DNA of 64,000 nucleotides from Augochlora pura (taxonomy: Eukaryota > Arthropoda > Insecta > Hymenoptera > Halictidae): NCBI RefSeq assembly GCF_028453695.1, contig NC_135778.1:37871214-37935213 (forward strand), written 5' to 3'. The notes below the pieces were generated by a model. The model saw only the letters and a list, made by a program, of their open reading frames with translations, searched no databases and was not told the DNA's origin. The position numbers and the translations under genes are program-made. This document shows positions 1-12,807 of this stretch, piece after piece; within the stretch, counting starts at the first letter, position 1, and each line of letters begins with the position of its first letter.

Positions 1-115
1 AGTGTATTGAAATAAATGGGGTACATTTTGATTAAATCAATAGCTATCGAAAAAAGATACGCAGTTTTATATGCTCACTTAAAAATCCGACATTTCATAT
101 ACACCAACTTAATAG
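1..115 (+). repeat. Family F dispersed repeat
   Basis: The stretch ATAGCTATCGAAAAAAGATA, GCAGTTTTATATGCTCACTT and AAAAATCCGACATTTCATA recurs at 15465 and 34045 (plus) and 20095 (minus). No ends, target duplication or ORF can be defined, and the copy may continue left of the window. Confidence 0.65.
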
Positions 116-1355
116 AAAGATTGTAACAAGTCACAGTCGTAGGCCACATAAAAGCACAGATTCGCAGAGTCGCTGATTCGCGGAAGGGTGAATCCGATAC
201 ACCGACGGGGGTGAATCCGATCCTCGAAAGGTGGCCGTGATCTGCGAAACGATGAATTCAGAATTCAGAACCTGTATCGTCGTTATCACCGCATTCCGTG
301 CAATCAGAGTAAAGAGATTCTCCCGTATGTATATATATGTATGTGTGTGTACGTGAAAGCGTGGAGAACAAGGTGGCCGGAGCGGGGCTCCGCTTATCCG
401 GTCGCGGTGCACGCGTCATTAAAATCACTGGAAAGGTTCCGTTACGTTGCACGCCGGGCCACGCATGCGCCCGTTTAACGGTGCATAAAGTGTCGTCGGA
501 CGTACAATTTATAATTATCATCGTCCGACTCCGCGGAAAGGAGTCGCCCCGGCAAAAATTGATTTATAAAACGCCCGCGGAATTATAGCCGCGGCCCTGT
601 CCCGTATAGGCCGCTGCCATTATCGGGGGAACCACCATGGGTCGTGTGTGTGCCCGGCGTTTAATTGCCGCGAATCGGCAATAATTTTTCTTTATGCGGC
701 TGTTTACGTCGGGTTCTCGTTCGGGTCCAGGAATCATGGAATTACAGCGACGCGCAGCATGCGGCGGATTTATCGGCACCGCGAGCCGCGGAGGTTCCGC
801 TTTTTACGGGGAAACGAGGCACACCGCCACCGGGCGAACCAGAATTATCATGGCGGGTTCGATCTATCGACGCGAGTCAGTAGTTTCGGATCGTAAAACG
901 TTGCTCTCTCCGTTTCCTCGCCGCTTATTTCGCACACCTTTCGCGAGCCGTTATCGTCGCCACTTCGGTATAATAACTTTATGCTACGGACTCTTTCTTG
1001 ACTACGGTGGTAACCGGAAAGTTCGTTCTTCTCGAAATGCAAATCGTCCGCGTAAATTACGAGGAAATTAAATACCACGTTCCTTCTTTCTTTAGTAGGA
1101 TTTCCTTTGCAGGAGAACGTTTATCTCCATCTTCTCACCATGCTTCAGTTTTTGACATAACCTAGTTTATAGTCGTATAGTCTATTGCCAGAGTCACAGT
1201 TCAACGCGGAAGATTTAGTTAAAATTCTTTCACTTTGCTATTTATTCTAAATTTCGTAATGGAGATGAAACATTCTAAGCGATCGATGTTTTTGTAGGTT
1301 ATCTTTTTATATAAGTATATTAACTCGCCACTCTGGACAGGCATTTATGCTACTT

Positions 1356-1470
1356 ATAAAGCATTGCAGAGTATTATGAAACATCGTCGATTATTATAGA
1401 ACATCGTCGATTATTATAAAACATTGTAGAATATTACAAAACATTGTACAATATTATAAAACATTATCAT
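1356..1470 (+). repeat. 20-bp tandem array
   Basis: About six units in exact 20-bp register from 1361, typified by ACATCGTCGATTATTATAGA. Non-coding. Confidence 0.85.
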
Positions 1471-2563
1471 AACGTTACCTTTTCTTCCGGAGATCTAGGA
1501 GACCCATCACCACGTCACAGAGGACCAGCATCCCGAGGCTTCGACGAACTCTATCTACCACTGTCCGTCCTTGTATCGATCAATATTATAATGTATATTT
1601 AAAATTAAATTAAATTTAATATTTTCAATTAAAATTTAAAAATTCACATATAAAGACAAATTTGTCAGGTTATGTCAGGTTCGAAAATTACACTGAAAAA
1701 TATATGTCTTTTCAACAATTTACATTGCTTTACCAGACGAATATTTGTTAAAAGTGACCGGAATAATCGTTAAGTCCGAATATTTGTTAATTGATTTGTG
1801 CTTGATTATTATTACTACTGATCGTATACGCAACGCGGAATCAGAAGCCGCGCGAACGTACGGTCCCGCTATTTTCCCAGCTGTTTCGGATCCAGCCAGT
1901 GTTATTATTTCCGTTATCCATGTTTCAGCCCGCCCCGTTCACTCTCGTCCGCCCGCGCGCGCGAGCATCTGGTTCACGCCCGCGAGAGGACCATCGCGCC
2001 GATTCGCTGGATCGATGGGGGATCGATACGGAGCGGCGAATCGAGCCGCGGACCGGCGAAAGGTGTTCTCCGCGATCGACGACACGCGAGACTGGACAAT
2101 GCACCGCGGGTACACTGCACTCTCGGGCCACTCGCGGTCTAACATTAGACAAAAACAGAAATAGATGATAATTTGCAAATCGGCGAGGTGGGGAGGGGAG
2201 TACGGAGAAGGGGAAACAAGCGGGACCCGGCTGGAGATGGGCCAAAACCGACGGCCAAAGAGCGGAAGAGGACACGTGATTTTGGGAAAAGCCGCGACGA
2301 TTATTATCGTTATTATTATTATTATTATTTCGCTGCGCTGTGAATAAGCGGAACGCGATCCGCGTAGCAAGCAGATAACGATCACCGTGGAACGGCGTCC
2401 TCGTAAATCAATTCTGATTTATTGACCATAAATCGCTTTTTGCTATTAACGAAGAGCTTCTTAGTCAGAGGCTTCGAAGAATCGATTTCTTCAATTGTGT
2501 CCGAGAATCTGACGTCGTACGAGATTAGTGATTTTAATGTCGTCGATTGTGTGTTCCGTGTCG

Positions 2564-2667
2564 TTAACCCTTTATCGTAATTTAAGGAGTCGTAGTCGTC
2601 GCGGAGGTTGCCACTTTTACTGGAGATTACTTCGATACTAATCAACTTTTGGCACGGAAGGGGTTAG
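2564..2667 (+). mobile_element. Short family C-like element
   Basis: It starts TTAACCCTTTATCGTAATTT followed by AAGGAGTCGTAGTCG, similar to the right end of the 8730 element in inverse orientation, and closes with GGCACGGAAGGGGTTAG, whose final TTAA is mutated. A minus-strand ORF that crosses this boundary (2382-2645) is not taken as a gene. Confidence 0.42.
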
Positions 2668-3072
2668 GGTAAGGTGACTGAGTAGTTCCTAAAGTTGTTC
2701 GTTCCATCGGAGCCCATCGTCGTCAAATTACTCGTTCGTAGGTCGAACAAGACACGTGGTCTCTCTTTCCTTTTCTCTCTCTCTCTTTTTCTCTCATTGC
2801 GGTTTGTATCGACTTGTAAAACCATGTCAGAGGTTACCCGTGTCGTAAATTTTTTTCAAGCGGTCTCGTAAAAGAGCGCCGCGAATGAAGAGCAGGACTC
2901 GTAACGCGATTTATCGTTGCCCCCACCCCCGATCCAACCTCCCTCTCCCCCGCCAAAACCCGGTCGACTCATTCAATTATTCAGGAGGGGTGAATTGAAA
3001 CTCGGCGAGTGCCTATTAGCCTTTTGAAAGCCAGATTTCCAAGTCCAAAAGGAAACAATGGTAAAATCCGGG

Positions 3073-3079
3073 TGAGAGT

Positions 3080-3112
<33 letters not shown>

Positions 3113-3122
3113 GGAGAGAGAG
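3073..3122 (+). repeat. (GA)n tract with a 13-G run
   Basis: A GAGAG tract runs into 13 consecutive G (3102-3114) and back into GA. Confidence 0.9.
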
Positions 3123-4032
3123 TCCGCCGGCCACGTCGTCGCTTCGAACGGAATTAAAAAGGATTTGACGGAAACGAATTCACCGGTGCTCCGTAATCGC
3201 TGGGACGTAACGATCTTTAATTTTATAATACCTTAGGGGCCCTTTTCCAGTGTTTCAGGATTCACTGCGGCAAGCAGTACAGTGTAATACTTGATCGTGA
3301 ACTGAACAATTTATTTCTGCAGATTTGTATAAATACGTACATGACGTGACAAAAAGATACAGTAGGAACTTTTTAAAAATAAAGAATTTTAGTTGTAAGG
3401 TTTTCTTTCTAAATATATTTGTAAAATACCATTATAAACGCACATAAATGGAACTGAATTAAATTCTGCCAGTTTGAATAATTTTATTTGAAAAGTAAGA
3501 AATATTATAGGATTTTCTTTTTTTGAAAACTGAGTTCTAAATCGAAAAATGTTATTCTATATTTTCTTAATTTTTTAAAACGAAGTGTTAAAAATGATAC
3601 TGTTGAATTTTTATGTTTCCTTTTTTATAATAAACAGTGTTAACGCCTGATAATATTGAAAGCTTCCTATCAAAATGACCGGTTTCTAGTTTTACAATAT
3701 TACCCAAACTTTAAAAAACGTCTTTGCTTGAATAAATTACATTACTGTAACAATCTTTATAATTAAATCTTGACAAAGCCTAAACGAATTTTATCTTGTC
3801 ACCCTTACGAGCCAATGCACACCAATGCGTACAAAATCACTGCTCGTTAAGTTTAATATTAATATATAATTATATCCACCGACGCAATATTTATTCAAAG
3901 GAATTCGAGAGCGGAGTCCAACGCTCTAGAGAGGGCTATATCAGCGAAGACAAATAGAAACAAATGAAAAGTATGGAACGGATCGGTGTCGGGAATGAAT
4001 CATCGTTGGCACCTCGTTTCGACGGCCGAGGG

Positions 4033-4053
4033 GCGCGCGCGCGCGCGCGCGCG
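4033..4053 (+). repeat. (GC)n tract
   Basis: Twenty-one bases of strictly alternating G and C, a Z-DNA-prone sequence. Shorter CG tracts are near 6481-6503, 27236, 35939, 36545 and 45862. Confidence 0.9.
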
Positions 4054-5790
4054 ACAAACGGTCATCGTTTCGCGGTCGAAAAAAATGTCCGACGCGAAGT
4101 CGACGCTCCACGGCGCCAGGCGTCTGTTTGTTTTGCCGCGGTTCGAATTGCGCCGCGGATCGCGATTAATCCTTTCCGCGGGGCAATTAACAGGGTCGAC
4201 GACACGGGGACAACTTCTTTTTTTTCTCTCTCTCTCTTTCTCTCTCTTCTGCTGAACGACGAGCGAAGAGCTGCCAGTTGCCGTCGCCGTCGAGACAAAA
4301 CGAGCAGAGAAGAAAGGATTGAAACGGAGCCCTGTTGATTCGGCCGGCTAATATTTGACTTTACGCGAGGAGCGCTCCGTTCTGCTCGCACAGTTTGGCG
4401 CATCCTCAATTTCATTCAGTTTCATTTGTTGCTCGTTTCGCGTCGAGTGGAACCATGGAAATGGCTGCGCTGCGGGGTTATTGTTAATAATGTTACCATC
4501 GCGCTGGGTATTTTAGGAATTTTATGAAATTGAAGTATCGTATTCGAGGAAATTTTAATCGGTAGTAATTATTTCTTTGTGGTTTTTATATTTTAAAAAT
4601 TTTAATGATATTAGGAAATTTTGGAGTGGGAGATTTTCCTATTTTATGATAATGTGCCTGTTATCGTTAAATTAACTAGCTAGCTTTTCCTGACATTGCT
4701 TCATAAATGATTGAAAAGCTATTTTGATGTTCTTTATTAAATTATATATTTTATGAAAGTGTTCTATTTATAATATAAGAATACTGTAATATAAAATTAA
4801 TAATATTTTAATATAATATAATAATATTGTATTTATAATTGACCTATATCTATTTAAATTTGAAAAGAATAAAGCGGTATAACTCGCTAGCTATTAGGTT
4901 AAGGGCTAATAAAGGTCAACACTCTTTTATACAAAATTCTATATTTTTCCATGATTATAAAAACAATAACCTTTGAATATCTATAACTGCCCCACCTATA
5001 AAAAACAAATACATTATACAATATATCCCTTCAAACCAGGTAATTTTAATACCGAAAAATTTGTTACCTAATTTGAATTTTGGAAGTTACAGTAAAATTC
5101 ACAAGTCACCTGGACCGCCCTATATATATTAAAATTACACCGACTTACCAATATACCAAAATACCAACTCACTATAAACGTCAACGTGTTCGAAAAATAC
5201 GGACCTTGAAAAAACACGCGACGCTTTATGGGGGGTGGAAAGAACGCGAATCGACCGACACTTTTACAGCCAGATTCGCGAGCAAAAATATCGTCGAACG
5301 GGAGATCAAAGGTTCAACTACAAGCATTATTGCCCGCGATCGCAACGAACAATACCGCCGCGGCTGATTCGCGACGCGTTTATCTTCGCTTTTATTCCCA
5401 CCGTGCCGGAATTATTACTCGTTCAAAACAAATGTCCGTAGATTACGGGAAATATTTCATAATAATTGTGAATTACGCGATTACGCGGCGCGTAATGACC
5501 CGTTCAGCGGCAGCTGCGGAATCCGCTCATCAACCTAAACTTCGTATTAATCGCGACGTTAATATTAATCTCCGCGTTTGGCACGCAATCGGCGCACGGC
5601 GGACTCGCGCGAATTCGACGAGTTTACCGAACCCAGAATATGTTTCACGGCCAAATAAATTTCACGCGAATTCCCATGGAAGAGTGTTCGTAAGATTGTT
5701 TGAATCAGAGAGATGGATTTCGAAGTATTTTTGTGTCGAATTTTATTGGAGAAAATATATTAGGTACCTAAGTCAATATTAATTGTAATA

Positions 5791-6110
5791 ATTCAGTTTA
5801 TTTCAGCTTAACTCAGTTTATTTTAGTTTAATTTAGTTTGTTTTAGTATAATTCAGTTTGTTTTAGTATAATTTAGTTTGTTTTAGTTTAATTTAGTTTG
5901 GTTCAGTTTAATTCGGTTTATTTCTGTTTAATTCAGTTTAATTCAGTTTAATTCATTTTATTATAGTTTAATTCAGTTTGTTTCAGATTAATTCAGTTTA
6001 ATTCAGTTTATTTCAGTTTATTATAGTTTAATTCAGTTTATTTCAGTTTAATTCAGTTTATTTCAGTTTAATTCAGTTTATTATAGTTTAATTCAGTTTA
6101 TTTCGGTATA
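5791..6110 (+). repeat. 10-bp tandem array, 32 units, no register slips
   Basis: Monomers of the type ATTCAGTTTA / TTTCAGTTTA repeat for 320 bp in strict 10-bp register with substitutions but no indels. Two short T runs recur once per 10 bp, close to one DNA helical turn, so intrinsic curvature is expected. Confidence 0.92.
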
Positions 6111-6819
6111 TTTATTTTAGTATATTTTGGTGTCACAAAATGATCTACGTTTTTCAGGTAGAATTAACCGAGCGTTCGACCGTGGCCGCGAGCGCCCTGC
6201 AATTCCGAGTAGCCGTGAAACTCCCCGGCTTCCCGAAATTACGCGCTCGATTGCCCCCCTTGCAAAAGCGTCTCCGCCGAATACTTCTCCGAAAACTCGG
6301 GCAGCCCAGCGGGAAATATAAAAGTCCCGTCTACGGCCGTCCATTCATTCCGGCCAATTATCGCGTGCGGCCGAGTTCGGCTAATTACGCGGAGTCGTTA
6401 ACACGCGTTCGTATTAATTACCCGGTGCTTTCTACGGGAAAGCGAGCGCCTCCGAGTTTTCGTTACGGCTGCTTGGACACGCGCACGCGCGCGCGCGCGC
6501 ACGCCTCATCGCCGATAATTGCGGACCGCGTTCGAGCGATTCCGCGAGAGGTCGGGACAATGCTCTACGGGTCGAAACACGGGGCCCATTGTTCACGGCG
6601 AAATTGTGCGAACTTTTCGGATTTGTCCTATGGTGAAAAGAGGACGCGAGAACGGGGAAAGGGGAATTTAGGTTTGGAGCTAGAATTGGAGTTTAGTAGC
6701 ATTGGTTTGTACGTTTGTTAATACATTGGTTTAGTAGCATTGGTTTGAATATTTTATTCGGATAATGTGTTGTTTATCGTGGATTATTCTGCATATTTAT
6801 TCGAGCAGTTTTTCGGTGG

Positions 6820-7005
6820 ATTAATTCTTTATTCGAATATTTTTTTGGTGGATTAATTCTTTATTCGATTAATTCTCTATTCGAACAATTTTTAATTCAA
6901 ATAATTCTTAATTCGAACAATTCTTTATTCGATTAATTCTCTATTCGAACAATACTTTATTTGAACAATTTCTTATTTGAACAATTCCCTATTCGAACAA
7001 TTCTT
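6820..7005 (+). repeat. Degenerate 15-bp tandem array
   Basis: Repeated ATTCGAACAATTCTT-like units with insertions and a GATTAATTC variant. Confidence 0.75.
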
Positions 7006-7716
7006 CAACTAATCATATAATAGTATTTACACTCTGGGTCCAAATGGACCCGGGTGCCACGCTAACCAATCCCTTGAACCAATCCTCGCTAATATTAACC
7101 TAACCTCACCTATCTTCAAAATATTTCAAATAACAGGAATTCGTAAATTTTGTTCTCTCTCTCTCTCTCCAAATAACCAAATATATTATTAAAAATTTCC
7201 AAACGGCATTTGACGCTCCGAAATGTATATAGCACGTGTATAATGCGGTACGGCAACCGTTCGCTGGTACCTGGAAAGTGGAAAGTACCACTGTATGCGG
7301 CTGGTCGGTTCGAAACGGTCTCGTTCGTGCGTGATCTGGTCCAACCGTGCGTTCCGCTGGAACCGTATGCAAATGAATACTAATTTGCACCGGTGGCGGA
7401 CAGGATAACGGGGCCGGTTACGTGCACGCCGGATCCCCGGTGGTTCGATTTTCAAATTGCCGAATGGTTTTCGTGCGCCCGTTGCAGCTCCCATTGCGGT
7501 TAGGCTACTTATTTCCTCGCGACGAGCAAATTTTTTTCTTCGTCTTTCGTTCGTCTTGCCACGAAACTGTCGGTTCGCCGAACGTTCGCAAGCTGCTTCC
7601 GTCGAAATATCAGGGTGTCCCATAAGTTTCTTCCTTTCTTTTAAAGCGAAATAAAAAGAAGACTTTTTACCATTCACGAGAAAGGTTTTATTATTTTTTT
7701 TCAAATTTTTCTAGAA

Positions 7717-7790
7717 TTAATCCTTCGCAGTCGAGTGGCGGCTCTGCGGCGCCATTAAAATTGTTGTAACACGTCATTGTCGCGCGTTAT
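7717..7790 (+). mobile_element. Family A-related MITE, truncated
   Basis: TTAATCCTTCGCAGTCGAG followed by TGGCGGCTCTGCGGCGCCA resembles the 33747 subfamily. Similarity to the family is lost after the TTGTTGTAACACGTC block, so only the left end survives. Confidence 0.6.
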
Positions 7791-7844
7791 AGTTATTACT
7801 GTAGTGCACTAACTGTAGTACACTAGCTGTACTTTACGATTTCT

Positions 7845-8066
7845 ATGCGTTTATAATTATAAAATTATGCGTTTATAATTATAAAATTATGCGTCTATAA
7901 CCATAAAATTATGCGTTTATAATTATAAAATTATGCATTTATAAATAAAAAATTATGCGTCTATAACCATAAAATTATGCGTTTTTAAATAAAAAATTAT
8001 GCGTTTACAACCATAAAATGATGCATTTACAACCATAAAATGATGCGTTTACAACCATAAAATTAT
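7845..8066 (+). repeat. 22-bp tandem array
   Basis: About ten units of TATGCGTTTATAATTATAAA-AT with CTATAACCAT and TTTAAATAAA variants. Confidence 0.88.
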
Positions 8067-8729
8067 CATACTTAAGTAAAGAGCGTCTCTCGGCGAATTG
8101 CGAGTTCTTCGCAAATTTCGGCCGATGTCGCGGGATTAAACCGAAACGAGGAGGAACTTCTTTCCCGGGGAACAATAAACGCCGGACCCGGAGAAAAAGG
8201 GGAACGTCAGATAAGAAGTTGGACCGCGTATCCGAATGGAATATTAAGTTAAATGGGAAACTCAGTGGCCTGCGAGACGGAGCCGCCCGCCATTTCGCGT
8301 CTGCCCGGCGTCCCTTAAAAGCCTCGCGCGCTACTCCTTGCGAACTTATAACGTCCGTTCGGGGGCCACGCGAATTAAATTATATAGCCTCAAGTTTTAA
8401 AACGCTTTTAAATCTAGACATTTCCATTTTTATTATCGCGCGATAATAATCAACGGGCGTCGCGCGATTATGAACCGTGATTATGGCTGAGGAAGTAATC
8501 GAACGTCTTCTAACACGATTTTACATTTTATAAATGTATATAATATTGTAATAATAATAATATGAAGCAGGTAGAAAAATTGAAATAATTCTTGTAACAA
8601 TGTATATGAAATGTAGATAAAATGAAATATTTATTAGTTAAACCTTCAATTATTTCAGTCACTTCATCGAAAGAGAATGATTCAGCAGAAATAAATATTA
8701 AAATTCGATAGGTTCCTTTATTATATTTA

Positions 8730-9074
8730 TTAACCCCTTGCCGTACCATTTTCTTCTCAGTTACTGCAATTAGAAATTTTTCAATTGGTAAAATTTCTTA
8801 AAGTAGACGGAACATTAATGTTTATTCCAAGTCCGACTATACTTAAACGCTAAAATATTGATAACAAGGGATTAGAATTTTATACTTAATAATTTATTAT
8901 TTTCCAGTTCCACTAAATATTGACAACAAGGGATTAGAATTTTATACTGAATAATTTATTATTTTCCATTTCCACTAAATATTGATAACAAGGGATTAGA
9001 ATTTTATACTGAATAATTTATTATCTTCAATTTCCACTACGAGTCGGACACGTCAAAGCACAGTAAAGGGTTAA
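8730..9074 (+). mobile_element. Family C TTAA element with internal 62-bp tandem repeat
   Basis: The 345-bp element is bounded by TTAA. Its left end is CCCCTTGCCGTACCATTTTC and its right end CACAGTAAAGGG. It contains three 62-bp direct repeats (8853, 8915, 8977) beginning AAATATTGATAACAAGGG. The left 190 bp align with the inverted copy ending at 54769, including the AATTTTTCAATTG and GGGATTAGAATTTTAT (GTGATTAGAATTTTAT there) blocks, which defines the family. No ORF is present. Confidence 0.75.
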
Positions 9075-9649
9075 GCAATCGAATTTTCCTTTTCTCTAAC
9101 GAACATGTTTCAATTTAACGAGTTCATTTAGTTTTTTAAAATATACTATTGCAGAAACGTGTACAGTCTAATCACAAGACACGGGCGCGCATTCTGCTCG
9201 CAGCTTTCGACGATCGCCGGATTATCGATTGCTGAATCGGTCGAAACGCGACGGCTTAAACAAATTTCGCGTCCACCGGCGATTCTAATTACGCGACGAA
9301 ACGGCTTTGCGAGCGACCGCGTGGGCGAGCATCCGACGATGCGACATATCCGATGCGACGTCCGATTAAGCTTCCGATTGACACGAAAATACGAGCGCTC
9401 GACCGTTGCGAAATCCTTTTGCATTTCTTTTTTTTTGAATGCCGAGGTTATGTCAGGTTATGTCATTCAGTTGCATTTCTTTCCGCTTGCGAAATATTAT
9501 GAATTTATATATCGTTATGTGTTGCGCATGCTCGGCTAATATATTAGATAAATCGAAAAGTAATTTGTTGGCGAAAAACGTTTAGTTATTAACAATAGAC
9601 CCACCAAGTCCGTCCACAATTTTTCTTCTAAAATTTTTTAGGTTATGAA

Positions 9650-9870
9650 GACTCTAATGGTGACCCTAAGGCACCACTAAAATTGTTCTATTGCGTTACA
9701 AAATAATTTTTATAACAATAAGGTTTAGATTTAAAAAATTGTTGAATAGTAGAACTGTTGCTATGAGTTACAAGAAACAATTTCATGTACATTTTGTTAT
9801 ATAAAATGGAAATGAGCCAGGGAAATTATTTCACATTTACAGTCAAAATGTTTTCCAGTGCAAATTAAAT
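9650..9870 (+). mobile_element. Family A MITE, old copy without clear ends
   Basis: The left tip is lost, but the body is clearly family A: CTCTAATGGTGACCCTAAGG, then CACCACTAAAATTGTTCTAT, then ATAACAATAAGGTTTAGATT, ending CAGTCAAAATGTTTTCCAGT. TTAA ends are degraded. Confidence 0.75.
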
Positions 9871-10648
9871 GGATATCACGATCGAAGCATAAGTTATAAT
9901 AAAAATGGCAGAAAGTTTAAATAAATCCAGTCTTGCTATTGTTTTAAAGCAAAACGCCCTGTTCGGTAGATTTAATATTAAAAAAATTCTACATTCAATA
10001 ATCAAATTAAAATCGAACACCAATAACAATATTCTTCAATATCGACAACAATTTATCGATAACTTAATCGACAGTAAACCTTAACTAAAAATACTATTTC
10101 GATTAATATGTCCAACGATTAATCGTTATTTCGCGTCTTGTGTCAAACAGACTGCGCGGAGACGTAAAAGCGAGACGGAAACGAGAGCCCCGCGAAACGT
10201 TTCTATAATAGCGATAGCCGCGTCCCCGTCAAGATTGACATCCTCGAAACGGCGAACGATGAAACGCGGCTGGTATTCGGTTCGATTCGATTCAATCCGG
10301 AGCGGTGTCGTCTGCAGCCCGTGCACCTGTTGCGAGAGAGACGGCCGCCGAAATAATGGCCGGCCGACCGACACAACTGACACGCCGGCACGCGAATAAT
10401 CTCGTATCGAGAAAGCCACTTCGCCGGCCGGCCGGAAACAGATAAACAATATTCGTCGCAGCGGCCGTGCCGCGCCGATCTTCCGTCGATTGTTAATTAT
10501 CGTCGCGGGCCGCTGTCATACCGTACGACGACCGTGTAATTGGAACGAAACGGTTTAGCAAGTTGGCAGTGTCCTCGGTGACGTTTTAGTTGCTCGATAC
10601 GTTTAAAGGGGAATGAAATTGTAAACATTTTTAGTTGGTTCTGTTGTG

Positions 10649-10764
10649 ACATTTTATTTAATTTTTCATTTTATTTTATATATTTTATTTAATTTTGTAT
10701 TTTATTTTATATGTTTTATTTAATTTTCTATTTTATTTTATATATTTTATTTAATTTTTCACTT
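10649..10764 (+). repeat. 31-bp tandem array
   Basis: Nearly four units starting ATTTTATTTAATTTT, strongly T-rich on plus. Confidence 0.8.
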
Positions 10765-11456
10765 TTCTGGTCGAAGAGACAGGTGCAAATCTACTGAAAT
10801 TATTATAGAGGAGATTCCACTATATTTAATAAATATCGCATATTTAATTTTATATTTTAACTATTTTTTGTAATATTTCATTAATATTGTTATTCTGCTT
10901 TTGGGAAATTCTTCGATTCAATAAGGAAATTCTTCGATTCAATGATAATAAGATGAAATTCCTAACCTCACATTGCGAATTCGCATTAAATTGAAAGATA
11001 TCATGAAACTTTATTAGAAATTAGTGAATTTTATTTACAAACGAATGAATCTTATGTGTAACAAAGTGCACAGCAATTTATTAATATCAATTTAAACTGT
11101 TAAAAATTAAAAACAATCCTCAAAAGGATCAGATTTTTAATGCAAAACTTGCAGTACCAAAAAATACATCGCGGGCGATAAAAATATGCGAAAAGAGTTT
11201 TCCGTGGGAATAAAAGGGCCGTTATAGACGCATAGAAAATCGTCCATAGAAAATCGACAATAGAGTCGGACCATCCACGGGACAGAGGAAGATCGAATCA
11301 GATTTCCGATCGTCGACCCTCCGCGATTTATATTGCCGTCAACGTTGGCACAAACGCTGACAAATTCACCAATTTGTTTCCGCCTTTGAAATCACGGAAT
11401 TTCGAGCGTCCCGAAAGGGACCATTTTTTTTCTCCAGCCCGGCTGGATCAGTGGGA

Positions 11457-11597
11457 GGGGGGGGGGGGAGACAGTGGAATTTCCGGGATGGTATCAGGTG
11501 TTTCGGGACGAAGACGATTTCAGTGCAAATTACTGAATTACAAATTAGGATCGTGAACCGATGGACCTTCGTGCAGGAGGGGGGGGGGGGGGGGGGG
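11457..11597 (+). repeat. Two poly-G runs (12 and 19 G)
   Basis: Twelve G at 11457-11468 and nineteen G at 11579-11597, both long enough to form G-quadruplexes and prone to assembly error. Confidence 0.85.
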
Positions 11598-12550
11598 TAA
11601 CGATGCGATTTCAGACCGTTCGGATGCGATGGTCGAATAAATATTCACCGAACTCGATTATAAAGGGTCGTTTGATTGTAAAGGGACTTTCGATAAGAGC
11701 TGCTGATAGATTTTGCAAATGAAACGAATTTGGAAAATTGAACAAATTTTTATCGTAACTTTTGGCACGAATTTGGTTTACAATTATTTTTGTATATTAC
11801 ACGTTGTATATTATGATGTAATATATTTAATATAGTATATAATATTTTATTCAGCTCGGCCAACGAATTCGCCTAACAATTGTTTATAACGTTACAAAAT
11901 AACCGGTAATGTTCCGAATATATATTTGGCTCACGTCTGACCGAACAAATAACGACAAAATGGCGGAGAGCCGATCATTGCCGCGCGTGTTTGTATTCCC
12001 GGCACGATCGCCGGCGAACAAATTACGAGTGCAATTTATTTTGTAAATTAGAGGCCGGAATTGACGAAGCAGTCCGCCGCCACACGTGTGATCGATAGCT
12101 GAAAGCACGGATAGTGATTCCGGCAATTTCGAAACAATAACGAACCAATGGCGCCGGAGTAATATTGCTAAACAGAGTAAATGCAACGGGTTTTACAAAC
12201 TGTACATTTTCTCCGAGGATATTCTGGAACGCAATAATTTTTCTCAATTTAATTATCTTTCGCTAAAGTTTGCAAAATATATTTGTAACGCAAATTTTAG
12301 GTTATGCTATTAGGTTATATTATACAAGGTCGGAGGGTTAATTACTGTGGTGGTCACCGCGGCGACGGCTACGGAATCTTAAGCTTCTCGAGGGCTGAAG
12401 AATGTCGGGGAAGGGTTGAGAAGGGAGAACGTTAGGTGCGGCGAGCGGAATTCAAGGGCGCTCTCGGTATCGAAATCAGCGTTTTCGTTCTGTTAGCCAT
12501 TCAAATCAGGATTTCCATTTAAATGTCCGTGTACCGAAGAAGAAACGGGA

Positions 12551-12592
12551 AGAGAGAGAGAGAAAAAAAGGGAGAGAGAAAGAGAGAGAGGC
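12551..12592 (+). repeat. (GA)n purine tract
   Basis: Interrupted GAGAGA / AAAAAGGG tract in a GC-rich block. Confidence 0.85.
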
Positions 12593-12807
12593 GCTCCTTA
12601 GACGGTCGACCCTCCCCCGGCCCTCCTTCGTTTTCTTCTTCGCGGCGGACCGGCGGCAACGTGATTTTTTGGTTCGTTAGACCCTTTGGTAGCGGGCCGC
12701 GGGTAAACTCGATTTACTTTCGGTGAATTTCATTTCACGCCTGCCACGAGGAGGCCCTCACCACGCTCGAACGTATCCGGAACTGGCCTGGTAATCTCTG
12801 CCTCCTT

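Noticed and set aside
2382..2645. Minus-strand frame of 87 codons with ordinary amino-acid composition
   Set aside because: It runs across the TTAA boundary of a short element at 2564, so it is not a transposon gene, and no family was recognised.
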